Origin: Endothia cerciana
Taxonomy: Eukaryota; Ascomycota; Sordariomycetes; Diaporthales; Cryphonectriaceae
Direction: 5' to 3'
Assembly: GCA_026119935.1 (NCBI GenBank)
Contig: JALRMH010000072.1
Coordinates: forward strand, 60,353 to 124,352
DNA length: 64,000 bases
In this document: positions 12,559-24,140 of the stretch, piece by piece
Layout: every line of letters begins with the position of its first letter
How positions within the stretch are numbered: the first letter of the stretch is position 1
Translations under genes and position numbers: made by a program
The notes under the pieces: model-generated
What the model saw: only the letters and a program-made list of their open reading frames with translations
Databases searched by the model: none
What the model was told of the DNA's origin: nothing

Positions 12559-13162
12559 CTAGACACCCATCACTAACGCAACGAGAGCCATCGCAGCAGC
12601 ATAGCGCGAAGCGCCATTATCGGGCTGCATCTTGAAACTTCCAGCAGTGGCGAATGTAGGCGATGCAGAGGCGGTTGCGGTACCTCCAGCAAAACCCGAA
12701 CCTAGTGTCTGGACAGAAGGAGGGGAGGCAGTCGAAGGACTGGCTGTTGGCGCCGTGGTGTCTGCAGAAGGAGCCTGAGGCTGGCTATCGGAGATCTGTG
12801 ATACTATCCCACTCAATGCTGGAATGGAAGGTGATGCCACGCTAGTTAAAGCCTGCCCCTGTTCACTCGAGACCTGAGAGCCGGGTACGCCAGTGGGAGC
12901 CTGAACTTGACCATCTGAGATCTGAGTGACAGGCTGACCGGTCGGTTGAGCTTGGCCCCCTGAAGTCTGGGGAACCGACCCCGTCAGGAGGTGCCTGTGA
13001 TTGCTCGTGGGGTATTGGAGATACCGGGATAACTGTTGGGACTTTGAAGGCTTGAACTTGTCCATGGGATATCTGGCCCATGGGTTGCATCGCCGTCGGA
13101 GCCTGAACTTGGCCGTTGGTGACGACTGCGAGGCTCAGTACGAGGAGGGTGGAGAGCTGCAT
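12559..13162 (-). CDS. Secreted Gln/Pro/Ser-rich repeat protein with predicted GPI anchor
   Basis: The ATG at 13162 opens with a signal peptide (MQLSTLLVLSLAVVTNG). The body is built of degenerate repeats around the core QIS-D/H-GQVQAPTG, then a Ser/Thr/Ala/Pro-rich stretch suited to O-glycosylation. It ends in a hydrophobic tail (AMALVALVMGV) after a small-residue region, as in GPI-anchored wall proteins. The two halves are in different frames. A 58-nt intron (12967-13024; GTATCT donor, CTGAC branch, CCCCAG acceptor, phase 0 at both ends) joins them to 181 residues. The alternative is a one-base insertion in the CCCC run at 12979-12982. No enzymatic domain; probably a cell-surface protein. 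Confidence 0.6.
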
Positions 13163-14357
13163 ATTGTCGACGAGTATGCCTTCAGTATGCGATGGTAAAT
13201 GGTGTTTGAAGCCTCAACGAGTTTACATAATAGATCTGCGGCGTGTCAGAGAACTGAAGAGGGAGAGAAAGCCAGCGTAGGCACAGAGGATTTAAGTATA
13301 ATATTCTCGGAGTGTAAAATTCTTCGTAGATCTGATTGAATCTCTCGGAGCATCTGATATTTAAGATAGTTGTTAACTATTTGACAGGCCTAGAAAGTTA
13401 GTACTAGTGAGGTTCGGTTCGTCGCTGCTACTTCTAATACGACGTTGAGGCGCAGGGAGAGCAAGACTAAATGGTTTGAACAACGTGTCATTGGCTCGGA
13501 AGGCTTGCTAGAATCTAGATTTTAAGAGCTGCTGATTTCGGAAGTCAACTCTATTACGAATAGTAGAATCGGCAATAACAATGGCATAAGGTGAAAAGTG
13601 GTTTAGCAGCTCAGACTACACCTAGGCTTGATCGTGTCTAGTTCTTGCATCATATATTCACTAGCATCAGCGCCGCGAATAGCACTCCTAGCAAGCCTGA
13701 CGGACTTGGCATTTTCCGGTGTAATAAGAACCTCACAGGCTCGAGTCGAGTCGATGAAATTGCAGTGCTCCATTAGTTACGAAATCTGGGTGCCTCAAGT
13801 CCAGAGAAGATTAGAATCAGGACCACATGTTCAGAGCTTAACGGACGGAGGGCCATGTCTGGGTTCTCGAGTAATAATCCATGATTTGTATACTCGGTTG
13901 TAGGGAAATATGGGGAGCTAGCTGAGATGACGAGGAATCTATTTTTCTAGGCAAGTGAAGGTTGGGCTTGGGCCATAATTATCACATGCAAAATGTCACA
14001 CTGCACACGATATTGTTTGGTCTGATATGATGAATTGAGCCAATCGAAGTAGCATTGCCAAAAAAAAACAAAAAAATCAAAAATAAAACAGCGAGTAATG
14101 AGACACTTATGCGCGTAGGTCCTAATGAGCGATGCATAGATGTAAAAATGACTCCCCGCCAGGCCCCGAGCCTTTCCCAAATACACCTAAAGCCATAACA
14201 CCCAAGAAACTAGATGAAAGCTCAACGCCTGAAACGCCTGAACAGTTATCAGTACAACAACGGATGACCCAGATCGCCGAGCCAGCAACTTCACAGATGC
14301 CTCCTCCACATTCGTCGGTGAGTGATGACCCCGCTGATCACTCCTCACAAGAGCTGG
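13163..14357. other. 1.2-kb intergenic region, AT-rich in part
   Basis: No supported gene. The longest open frames (13628-13903, 14132-14407) have no family features. A-rich runs occur near 14060-14090. Confidence 0.35.
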
Positions 14358-15110
14358 TTAGATCTTGGGGATCTCAGTGGAGGCTGAGGAAGAGGCCTCC
14401 GATCTGACGACTCTCAGCAGAGTGGTCGGGAGCTCAATTGGCATATTCTCGCGTTCCTTGAGGATGTTTTTGACCTTGTCCTTCGCCTTCTCCCACTCCG
14501 ACGTGTAGTTCATGTTCTCCAGCTTGTTGATTCCGTTGTCGATCTTGTCGCTGATGGCAGTGCCAAGCGACATGCTGACACCCTGGCTGACTTGCTGAGC
14601 TGTGTCCGAGACCGTCTGCTTGATGATGCCAGGGGACGACTCCGATGCGTCAGTGTCCGAGGTGGAGGTTCCCGAAGTCTCCTCAGTCTCCGCCGTGGAC
14701 GATGTTGTCGCCGGCTTAGCCTTCGTCTTGGCAGCTGCAGCCTCAGATTCTTCTTCTGCCTGCGCCGCGGCCGTCTTTGCTGCGTTGGCCTTAGCAGCGG
14801 CGGCGGCAGCAGCAGCCTCTTCTGCTTCCTCTGCGGCGGCGCTGCTGCTGCTGCTGCTGCTGGTTTTCGTGGTTTTCACTGGACCGCGTCTCTCAAAGTT
14901 GCCAAGAACGTCAGCCTCAATGGCGCGCGCGACCGAACGGAGAGCGTCGCTCTGTGCCTCGCTCAGGGCGGATCGCTGATACTCGCGTGCCTCATGAATA
15001 CCGCCGTCGGCTATCTCTACGCCATGGACGTTATCGATGGGATCGGGGGAGGCGATAACGGCGAGTGCCGAACTGGCGAAGATAGCCAGTGTGGCCTTGT
15101 TGAAGAGCAT
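14358..15110 (-). CDS. Secreted Ala/Glu/Ser-rich protein of unknown function (250 aa)
   Basis: Single-exon frame with an ATG at 15110. A signal peptide (MLFNKATLAIFASSALAVIAS) is followed by a moderately complex N-terminal part. Then comes a low-complexity centre with a seven-Ser run and Ala/Glu/Lys blocks likely to be helical, possibly coiled coil. The C-terminal 80 residues look like an amphipathic helical region. No domain recognised. Codon choice is GC3-rich like neighbouring genes, and the antisense frames are long only because of the GCN/GAN repeats. No GPI or membrane tail. Likely secreted or vacuolar; function unknown. Confidence 0.62.
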   Translation of the reverse strand: MLFNKATLAIFASSALAVIASPDPIDNVHGVEIADGGIHEAREYQRSALSEAQSDALRSVARAIEADVLGNFERRGPVKTTKTSSSSSSSAAAEEAEEAAAAAAAAKANAAKTAAAQAEEESEAAAAKTKAKPATTSSTAETEETSGTSTSDTDASESSPGIIKQTVSDTAQQVSQGVSMSLGTAISDKIDNGINKLENMNYTSEWEKAKDKVKNILKERENMPIELPTTLLRVVRSEASSSASTEIPKI

Positions 15111-18100
15111 GCTGGCTGAGATCGATGTTTGGTTCTAGGAATGTGCAAGGTACGATTGTCTGCTCACAGAGCAGACTGTTTCGTTTTGTGTGGTGGGAGT
15201 TGATTGCGAAGTGGTGAACGCTGTGATGAGGCTGCTATGGCTGTGGTGTTGATGATGAGACTGACGAGAAAGGGAGGCTTGCTTGCCGACGACATCACTG
15301 TATTTATACAAATGTCATGGCGTGTAATGAGCAGGAAGCACGACTGTGAGGCTCTGCACAAGGCCTGGCCTGGTAAGGGCTACGATGAGAAAATCATCAT
15401 GTCGAAACCTGCACCAGCTACCAGGCCAGGGGCAGAGACGCGGCCGCTTGAAACTATGAACACTGTCCAGCGAGGCCTGGCCACTTGGACAAACCGCGTC
15501 TTAGGAACACTTGTGTTGAAGGGACACACACGAGTGGGTGAACAGGTCAAACGGGTCCGACCTTCGGCCGTACGCATGCAGCTCGCGCGATCAGGCCGCG
15601 GTCGTAGAACGACACGCACGTGAGTCCCATTGTCTAAGCCCTCAAGCATGCCAGATGAGGTTGTAGAGGTTGTGGGGAGGTTTGAAAACCGTGGAGGCGC
15701 TGAGTAACGACCGAGAGCGTAGAAACATGCCTGATGAGTTATACCATGGCCTTCGAGGACATCTTAGGCCTTTAATATGGTCGCCAAGCGTCGCACATTC
15801 CGGCCTGAGGACCATTCGGCCGAGCTGCTGACATCGGTTCCCACTAGACCAACCAATTGAGAAAATGCTTTTGTCGCACGCATCCATGGACGAAGATTGC
15901 AATTCAAAATGGCGGGTTGAACGGTCTAGCGTTAACCTCACGTCCCAGCAGTGTTCCTGGGATGAAGACGGCATTCGTGGGCAAGGAAAAAGCGTAGAAA
16001 GTTACGGTGATGTAGAAGAAAGGAGGGTAAGATGATGATTACGACAGCACAAAGTGCCGGTGAACCACCTGACAAGACCCATAAAAGCTCCACAGCTTCA
16101 TCGTGGCTCGTCTTTGCCTGCAGGTTTCGATGGATCGAGAGGTGAGGAGAAGTCAACAAGGAACAAAAAGACCGGTACAATCCTTCAGCCCTACGATTTC
16201 GTGAGCCCACCGAGACCCAAATGAGTTGATAACGCCCTTGTCTCGAGGTTTCCAACATGGTATCCTGTTATCTGATGTAAGCTTATCTAGTCGCAGACCA
16301 CAGGTTGTCTCTCATCAGATGTTGATGGCTGTTGGACAGTCAGCACGTGTATGGGACTTTTATGGGCTTTAGTGTCAGAGCTGAATAAGAAGCGGAGCAG
16401 TTCAAATGCTACCGTATTTCGCACCTCCCTGCTCCGAATCTTCACATCTTCTATGATCTCCATCCAACAGCCCCCAGATGGAATGACCGACAGATTCGAA
16501 AGAAACAAGAACGCCGGCAAGTCATCCGCAGTCTTTTCTGCTAAAGTCAATCGAAGGGCTGCGTCCAACACGGATATGGCTCGGCTTTTCTGAGCCGTAT
16601 GACGGTGGTGTTGAAGATGTAGGTGATAATGAGGTCGTGCTACGGAGTGGATCCATTGAAGCCTTGGCACATGTGATTGGACTTCATAAGGAAGGGAATC
16701 GCGTTACGTGTGTTCTTCATCGAGAGACTCTTGCTGTTTATTGTTCGCTAACGCACATCTTGTGAGGGGCGTTGACAAATATACTGACCTGGTCAATCCT
16801 CAGCGACAGTCGTGGATATACCTTTCGACTCGTTGACATTGGGCCGTAGGTCTCGTCGGCAGAAATCAGTCTGGTGGACACAGGCAGCTCGAAGCATTGA
16901 ACGCGGAGCCGTTATGCGATCGACGCGCCGTAATATGTCTCGTCTCAAAGACACGTGAGTGCTCAGCGTTTGGCGGCATCGATGCCACTGATATTTCGGC
17001 TCCTGCAAGCAAGCATTCCGGGCTAGAAGGTGGAACTACAGCGTCGTTCCGTGGGAAGTCTGGACAGATGGTGCAGAACATAATGATTTCCTGACCTTGG
17101 CTAGGCGATCTTCAGCTGCGAAGAAACGCTTGCGCGGTGTGTGAGAGGCATCTTAGCCAGGGAAAATGAAACAGTGATATATACTAATTAGTATCCATCT
17201 GATATCATAACGGAGATATTCGTCGCATCCAAGTTTAAGGTTCTCTGCTCAAAAAGCTTGGCATCCCTAGGGGCATCTGAACTTGTCATGGAGCCGGGGT
17301 TTCGGTTTTTTTATTTAAAAAAAAAACAACTGTCATTCCAAGGGGATCCCCGCCTCTGCTGGTTGATCGTGTGATTAACCGGAAAAGCCCCAAGCCACCG
17401 GTATTCTTCCATTCGGTTACCAAGCCGGCTTTGGAGCTTGGCGCATCGGTGCAAGCCCAGAAGAGAAAATGTGCCGGCAACGAAGGATGAGAAGATTGTT
17501 CGGTAAAGGCCAGGGGAAGCCCGGAAGCATAGGCGACATAGCCGAGGAACATGTAGACTCGAAGGGCGCTGGAACTTCCTGTCTCGACACCTGGTTGCCA
17601 TGTAGCAGAATGGGCAACTCCAACTACAAATATACACCGGCCGTCCTGTACCGCCGTACCTGTGTCAAACCCTAGCTCCAAGGATGTACTACCCCGCGGC
17701 TCTATGTCCAAAGTTTGAGATGCCTACTTCCATCCTGGACCTGAACCTTGGATGGCTGTGTCCCCATTGGACTCCTGGAGGTTGACGAGACCCGGAGGCG
17801 GGGGTGGACATTCGCGGAGGTTTCTAGGCGCGCGTTGCATGTGCAGAGCCAGGACGTTGCGTCGGATCTTCCGGGGGCGCAGGAGAAATCTTGAACGCCT
17901 AATTGCTTAATCTTGCCAAGCCGCAGCCACAGGCGGGGAGGGCCCAGACGCCTCTGGGTAGCAACGGCAAAGCTTCTTTACCTAGTTGATTCTCCGTACA
18001 GTCAATTAGTGACACCCGGCTCTCGCGCCCAGTGAGCATGAAAGAGAGATGAGCAAAAGAACCGGGATGAGGAGTAGTGGTGGAAGAACTCTGGAAGCGT

Positions 18101-18778
18101 ATTAAGACACCGAAACCACACTGATGCAGGTCTCTCGGGGTTTGATCGACTTTTGAGGAGTTTAATACAGAACATCGAGGGAACTCTTGTGCGGCCCTCG
18201 AGGTCTCGCACTTGGTAGAGAGCGCCGCAGATCCCACAGCACGGGAGAAGACTCCCAAACTTGATTGTGCCCACTCGTCTCTTGACCAATATGTGGCATT
18301 GCCACCCTACAAAATGGAAAAATGGATGTGAGGCCGGGTGGCTGTTGATCTATCTCGAATTCGTACGGGATCCTGGTGTTGATCCAAGTTTCCAACCCCT
18401 GCGGGCGCAGGCATGCCTGTTCAAGTCACATCAAGCTTGCCCGAAGTCCCTGCAGAGCGGTGTATCATGTTAGGGCTTCTCCTCTCTAGGGCCCGACTGG
18501 CATGGTCTAGCAAAGGTTCCGATGATCTCTTATGGAAATGGCATTGCTGATGATCAATGACCTGCAGAACAGACATAATGCATAGTGAACTTCAGATGAG
18601 TATCATGGAGAATAAAGCAAAGGGGACCCGCTCATCATGCTACATTGTGATTGTTTGTTGTCTTTTGCCTGCCTCGGCTCTTAGACCCGTCGGAACGATC
18701 CGTACCCAGATTCGACGATTGTCAACGCTACTGCTGTCAGGACCATCGAGGACACTGCGGGCCCCATAGCTTACCGAG
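15111..18778. other. 3.7-kb gene-poor region
   Basis: I read both strands and found only short frames (largest about 140 codons, 17286-17711 minus and 15204-15623 plus) without signal peptides, domains or plausible splice-linked continuations. No terminal repeats or transposase remnants were seen. A poly-T/poly-A stretch occurs at about 17308-17329. It could hold an unrecognised non-coding RNA or a lineage-specific multi-exon gene. Confidence 0.3.
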
Positions 18779-20122
18779 ATGGGGGCGATCTCTTCTGGGG
18801 GCCAGGAGATACTGATCGGCGTATGGATTCCCACGGCCATCTCTGGCATTGTCCTGCTTCTCAGAATCTATTGCAAGCATGTTCGACAACGGGGATTGTG
18901 GTGGGACGACGCGGTGATATCAATGTCATGGGTACGGTGTGCCGGTCTAGCGGGCAAGACTAGGTTGAGGGACTGGACCTGCTGACACCGAAGCCTCGCA
19001 GATACTGCTCCTCGTCGCCAATATCATCCAGACAATCGAGGTACCTCTCGGGTTCGGGAAACACATCGATGGCGTGGCCACGGCCAACCAGCCCGTGCTG
19101 GGCCTGCTCGACGAGATCACCGCAACCCTGACCATCCTCGCGGCCGCCTGGAGCAAGACGGCCTTTGCCGTCACGCTCCTACGTATACTGGACGGATGGG
19201 CGAAGAAGTGTGTATGGTTCATCGCCATCTCGATGAACATCTTGATGTTGGCAGGGGTGATACTGGGCTGGGCTCAGTGCTCACCACCAGACAAGCTGTG
19301 GGATACCGAGATAGCGGGAACCTGCCTGCCTCGCAGTATCAGATCCAACTACAACATATTCGCTGGAGGTGAGGAACTATCAGATATTTCCATACGTACA
19401 CCTTTGCCTCATACTGACCATCTATTATCAAAGCATATGCTGGCATTATGGACCTGTGCCTGGCAGGCCTGCCTTGGACCATCCTGCCGAAATTGCAGAT
19501 GAAGGCCAGAGAGAAAGCTGGCGTCGGGGTTGCCATGAGTATGGGAGTCCTGTAAGTCGAGGTAGAGCCCGCGCTGCCGGACATCCTTATCGATGCTGAC
19601 CGACCCGTGGCAGAGCAGGTGCTGCCGCATTCGCCAAAAGCGCCGCAATTCCGGAGTTGGCAACGGGTGACTTCACTTGTAAGCCTACCTGGGTCCTTGC
19701 GGGCAGTAAGAGTCCTTCCCACGCCATGGATGCTGACTTGGGCTTTGCTACCAGTCTACGGGACGCCACTTGTGATCTGGGGCACTGTGGAAATCGCAGT
19801 CACCGTAGTGGGCTGCTCCATCCCCATACTACGGGCACTGCTGTCCGACTACAAAAATTCGGGATATACCAGGTCCAAGGATGAAGTGGGGACCTCGACC
19901 AAGATCACGACAAACATGTCACGACGTGGTACGTTCGCAGCTCGCAGCACTCGCAGGACGATGCCGAACCAGGACTCGAACGATGCAGACAGCGACAGGA
20001 TTATTCTGCACGCAGCAGCAGACAGGGGGCTTGGCATTGTGCGGACAGCTGAGGTCAGGATCGAATATAGCGAGAGGCAGGAAGAGGAGGAATACGAACT
20101 GAGCCGCTTCGATAAGGACTAG
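18779..20122 (+). CDS. Rhodopsin-fold integral membrane protein (PTH11-like family)
   Basis: Seven-helix fungal membrane protein of the rhodopsin-domain/PTH11-like group, a putative surface receptor. Five exons give 356 residues: 18779-18931, 19002-19368, 19434-19551, 19615-19679 and 19755-20122, all introns GT-AG and 63-75 nt. The family hallmark WWDDAVI follows the first helix. Later helices (TLTILAAAWSKTAFAVTLLRIL; AYAGIMDLCLAGLPWTILPKL) and the Cys-containing loop are typical. The C-terminal tail of about 100 residues is charged and cytosolic-looking. No CFEM domain precedes the helices, so it belongs to the CFEM-less class. Ligand unknown. Confidence 0.8.
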
Positions 20123-21515
20123 GCAGAGGATAATCATTTAAAAGTTTGTCTAATTTACAAGTATGTCTCAGTACTTCTTCACTGATATTTATTGTTTTTG
20201 TTTACTCGTTCTTGCTTTTGTTGGTTGTCCAATAGGAACGCCGACTTTTTCCCCCCCGGCCGCCTTCATCATACCTCTCGGGGCATTGGCGTAGCTGTCC
20301 CATAGATTAGGCTATATCATCGTCGTATTAATGATTACCTCCGTCTAGAACAACATCGAGGCACGTTTGCTCGCGAGAATGTTGATGCCCGTGGGCCCGA
20401 GCACCTCATGCAGGCTCCCTATACTCCAGGCTACGTCGTCCAATCCCTCCCTCACCTCCTGTCCCTTCTGATTTTTCCCCTTCTTCCTGCATTTCCTCGC
20501 TGACAGCACGTCACAACAGGCGCGGGCATTGTCTCCTGGGTGGCCGTCACCCTCCGAAAGGCATCTCGTCCATGGGTCCATCTCGATCGCCATATGCAAC
20601 GTGACCAGGTATCTCGGCACAGGCTTTTCGTGCGCAGCTTTACGGCGCAGGAAAAGAAAGGCCTTGCCGTTTTCGGATGTTGCATAGAGAGAGAGTGAGA
20701 CAGCCCATGGTGCCCACAGTCCCAGTCGCCAGCCCGGGGCCTCGACCGCAATGCACTTCTGAAGTGACCCCTCACATCCGACAGCAAACGCTCGTCCATG
20801 TGATCTTTTCTTTTCTCCTCCTCCTCTCCGCAGCGACAGGTTGATTGTGATCGCCGCACGCAGAACAGAGGAAGATCTGTTTGCTGGGGGGATGAGAGGC
20901 TGCAGAAGCAACCTCCGCGAAGCACACGCCCTGCATGTGCGCGCGGGCTCAGTCCTTGCATGATGGAGCTGCTGTGCAACGTTCCGCGGTGAGAGAAGTC
21001 TCGTCTGATTTATCCGTCAGCTGTAGGCCCCTACGATGGCCGCCGATACCTTGGCCCTGAGCTAGCTAGATGAGAGGGAGCGAGAGTCTACGTGGAATAA
21101 CGAGCCTGTCATTTCCATCTTGCTGCCCCTTCCGCCGCTGGCCGCCTGCACGAGGCCGTCCACAGTCTATATGAAGATGACGGGTCCCGTATAAACAAGG
21201 GTATCATCAATCTTGTCGAGACTGCCGTGTAGGGTCAAAGCACTGTGGACGACAAATAAGAGGAGTTCGCCTGCTCCCCAAACTGTTGAGGGAAAACCAA
21301 GCGTGCAGGCCCCTTTTCACAACAGCTGGTGCTGCTTCTCTCACCAAGATAACAAGCAGGCTCTCGCCCCAACGTGCCCTCTTTTTCAAGTTCTTCCCTG
21401 GAGAACTCTCATACTTTCAGCTGTCATTCTTGCCCATCCTCCATAATCTTTTTCAACCTCGACCTCAACTCATCCACTGCGCCCCTGGGACCTGAACACC
21501 ACCCACAACACGACC
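20123..21515. other. 1.4-kb intergenic region and upstream region of the 874-aa gene
   Basis: A minus-strand open frame (20345-20911) of 188 codons has a mixed composition but starts at a non-ATG codon and matches no family I know, so it is not called. The stretch just before 21516 is CT-rich with a good start context. Confidence 0.35.
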
Positions 21516-24140
21516 ATGCCCCAACCCACTCGCCCTGACCTCCCCGCTCGAAGCGCATCCCTACCGCCTATGCATTTCCAAAGCCTTTCTTCTGACGACC
21601 CCTCTTCCCCGGGGTCCGATCACCGCTGGCTTCTCTCGCCCATAGAAGAAGAGGAACGGCCGTTCTTTTGGGACAGACTGCCCAGAAACTTCCAGCAGGA
21701 CGTCCTCCTCCGAGTGCTCCTCCCTGATCATCTGGATACATGCGCACTGCTCATCGGCAACGCGGCCCACCGCGAGCACGTACAGACTGCCGTGGTACCG
21801 CTTTTCCTGGCACTGGCGGACTGGAACGCCTACACCGCCGCCGCAAGCATCTTGTACGACCACGTGCATCTATCCCTCTTCCTGTACCCTAACGCGGCGA
21901 TGCATTTCTTGACCTCGCCCCACACGCTGCGCATCCGAGCCCTGGTGCGAGAAGTACAGATCCGTATGGACTTCAGGCACGACTTGTCGCTCTTCGATGA
22001 GGGGTGGGCCGCCGTTGGCACGGATGGTGAGATGAAGATGAACATCCCGACCGCGCTCCGCACCATGCGTATGTACGGGAGCCTTGAGGGGGTCCACTTC
22101 CACCTCTGCATGCTAGAGACGGGTCACCACCGCCGCCCAGATCTGGCGACCGGCAAGGAGTGTACCGTGCCCGGCTTCTACATCCCCATGGCGAGGTTGC
22201 AGGTCCCCAGCAAGGCGCAAGGTTCGACATGTTCACTTCAGGCTCCGCCTCCGCCCACCCCCAGGGCCTTTGGCCGAACTTTCCTTCACGGGGTCGAGGT
22301 CATCGCGCCCGCCTTCCTCGCAAGCCGCGCTTTCCAGCATGGCTTCCTGCCGCTGCTGGAGGATGGCGCTGAGTTCGGCATCCGGATCGTGGCCAAGGAC
22401 GGCATCAGCCGAGCGGAACTGGACGGGCGGAGCCTGTTCAAACAATGGCTGGGGGCGACGGCGTTGGAGGTGCTCAGGGACACGAGAGCCATGGTGGCGT
22501 TGCGAGGGAAGTGGGTCGATCCCTTTCGGTCCCACATGCGTAGCCTCACAGGGCGAGTATTCGAGGACCACCGGAAAGACCCAGACAAGCCTCGCGCATT
22601 GGACCTCGATGTTGACGATGAGGAAATAGTGGTTGGTGTGCCGGAGACAGTCTCCGGACCGCTGGGGCCGCCTGCCGGGCCCGAGGCGGTCCAATACAAA
22701 CCGAGGGGTGACGACCTACTTTCATCGCCCATGTCGTACTACAGCTCGCCAAGCATTTTCGGCTCCAGTCTGAGCGAGGATGAGATGGTCGACCTCGAGA
22801 TGTCGAACGCAGAAGTCGTGGCCGAGGTCAATACAGCGGACACTGCGCAAGGACAACAAGTGCAGCAGGAGTCATCTCTGCCTTGGACCCATGGTCAACA
22901 TCCTGAGGACCAGGTCAATGAGACATTCAGCTGCGCCTCAGGTGACACCACATCTGACGTAGCCGCAACACCAGTCGGGACCAGCGATGGCGTGGACGAC
23001 CACTCCGATGGTGTTCCAGCGAAATGCACCTCCAAAGATGGAGGGGTCTCCTCTCAGACCACGCGGTCTGTTCTTACCCAGGGGAATCCACCTGCGCGCG
23101 GCTTCATCGACCGTGCGTCCGGGACTGATACAGACTCGGACGACACCGAGTCTGAGGAGGAGTGCCCGGCATCGCGCAGCACGGCCTTTGCGAGAAAGAA
23201 ACCTGTTACTAGTTCGAACATGCTGCCTCCCGCGAGTTTCACGTCGCACATCAGCGGTGATGCCAGCGAGGCGGATGTGGACAGCACCAGCGATTCGGAT
23301 ACCTCGGACAACAGTCCGGATAGTTTGTCCTCCGATGTTGATGATCAGGCGCTTGACACAACACGGGCTGAGCTGCCACCCAATCTCAGCCGAACTCGCT
23401 CGGTGGCCGGCCCCAGCATGAAAATGACCACGGAATCGTTGTCTAGCGGCAGTGAGGATAGTGAAAGCGACGACGACTCCTCATACGAAAAAGGCATAGG
23501 CCGCATCTCAGCCGAGGCCCCCTCAGACCTCGAACAGAGCTTCGGCGACCGAGCCGAGCCAGGAAGCAAGGCAGCAGCCGACCTTCCCCTCGCCAAGCCC
23601 GCAGCCACCAGAGACAACACTATGAATGATGCCGATCATGGGAAGGAGGTGGCTTGGGGGCCATACAGCCGGCGTGGTGAGGGGCGAGCCGATACGGTGG
23701 ACCCGGGTCATGATGAGGAGGTGAGTTCGGTTGTTGTAGAAGATGGCGGCCAGTCTCTCTTAGAAAGCGCAGAGGTCAAAGGAAAGGCAAGGAAATTCAG
23801 TGATGGTGGATCGGCACCCGTTACCAGAGTGTCCACCTCGATCACATCAGAACCCTGCACCAGCAGCCAGCAGATGTCGACTCCACCGCCTCTGGACTTG
23901 ACCAGCGCCCGCCTGTCAAGAGCGAAGGGGGATAAGAGGAGGGCCCAGCGACGATCCCAAAAGCAGCGCCGTCGCCAAGCAGCTCAAGACAGATCCATCC
24001 TATCATCAAGCACCAATGCCACTGCTACAAGGCATGACGGGACATCCGAATCAGGACCACGCCCTCAGATGTCTAAGGCCGCGAAGAGACGCGCGGCAAG
24101 GAAAGCCCGCCGGCTGGAGGCGAGGACGTTGCAGGCATAG
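21516..24140 (+). CDS. F-box-like/DUF7730-like N-terminal domain with long disordered acidic tail (874 aa)
   Basis: One uninterrupted frame from ATG 21516. Residues about 45-75 (WDRLPRNFQQDVLLRVLLP) resemble an F-box-like helix pair. They are followed by an ASILYDHVHLSLFLYP stretch and a REVQIRM strand, as in fungal F-box/DUF7730 proteins whose first half contacts a target. From about residue 390 the protein becomes Ser/Asp/Glu/Thr-rich and probably disordered, with repeated acidic SDSDT/ESEE motifs that look like casein-kinase-type phosphorylation sites. It ends in two strongly basic clusters (RRAQRRSQKQRRRQ and AAKRRAARKARR) that could be nuclear or nucleolar localisation signals. Function unknown; the F-box assignment is tentative. 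Confidence 0.72.
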   Translation: MPQPTRPDLPARSASLPPMHFQSLSSDDPSSPGSDHRWLLSPIEEEERPFFWDRLPRNFQQDVLLRVLLPDHLDTCALLIGNAAHREHVQTAVVPLFLALADWNAYTAAASILYDHVHLSLFLYPNAAMHFLTSPHTLRIRALVREVQIRMDFRHDLSLFDEGWAAVGTDGEMKMNIPTALRTMRMYGSLEGVHFHLCMLETGHHRRPDLATGKECTVPGFYIPMARLQVPSKAQGSTCSLQAPPPPTPRAFGRTFLHGVEVIAPAFLASRAFQHGFLPLLEDGAEFGIRIVAKDGISRAELDGRSLFKQWLGATALEVLRDTRAMVALRGKWVDPFRSHMRSLTGRVFEDHRKDPDKPRALDLDVDDEEIVVGVPETVSGPLGPPAGPEAVQYKPRGDDLLSSPMSYYSSPSIFGSSLSEDEMVDLEMSNAEVVAEVNTADTAQGQQVQQESSLPWTHGQHPEDQVNETFSCASGDTTSDVAATPVGTSDGVDDHSDGVPAKCTSKDGGVSSQTTRSVLTQGNPPARGFIDRASGTDTDSDDTESEEECPASRSTAFARKKPVTSSNMLPPASFTSHISGDASEADVDSTSDSDTSDNSPDSLSSDVDDQALDTTRAELPPNLSRTRSVAGPSMKMTTESLSSGSEDSESDDDSSYEKGIGRISAEAPSDLEQSFGDRAEPGSKAAADLPLAKPAATRDNTMNDADHGKEVAWGPYSRRGEGRADTVDPGHDEEVSSVVVEDGGQSLLESAEVKGKARKFSDGGSAPVTRVSTSITSEPCTSSQQMSTPPPLDLTSARLSRAKGDKRRAQRRSQKQRRRQAAQDRSILSSSTNATATRHDGTSESGPRPQMSKAAKRRAARKARRLEARTLQA

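Noticed and set aside
12559..13162. Calling the repeat protein a frameshifted pseudogene
   Set aside because: A plausible 58-nt intron with donor, branch site and acceptor restores the frame exactly; recorded as a finding instead.
14592..15119. Long Leu/Ser/Arg-rich and Val/Ala-rich plus frames
   Set aside because: Antisense shadow of the Ala/Glu-rich gene created by GCN/GAN codon runs.
20345..20911. 188-codon open frame on the minus strand
   Set aside because: Begins at a non-ATG codon, no signal or domain, lies in a GC-rich gap, and a second long frame overlaps it; coding is not supported.
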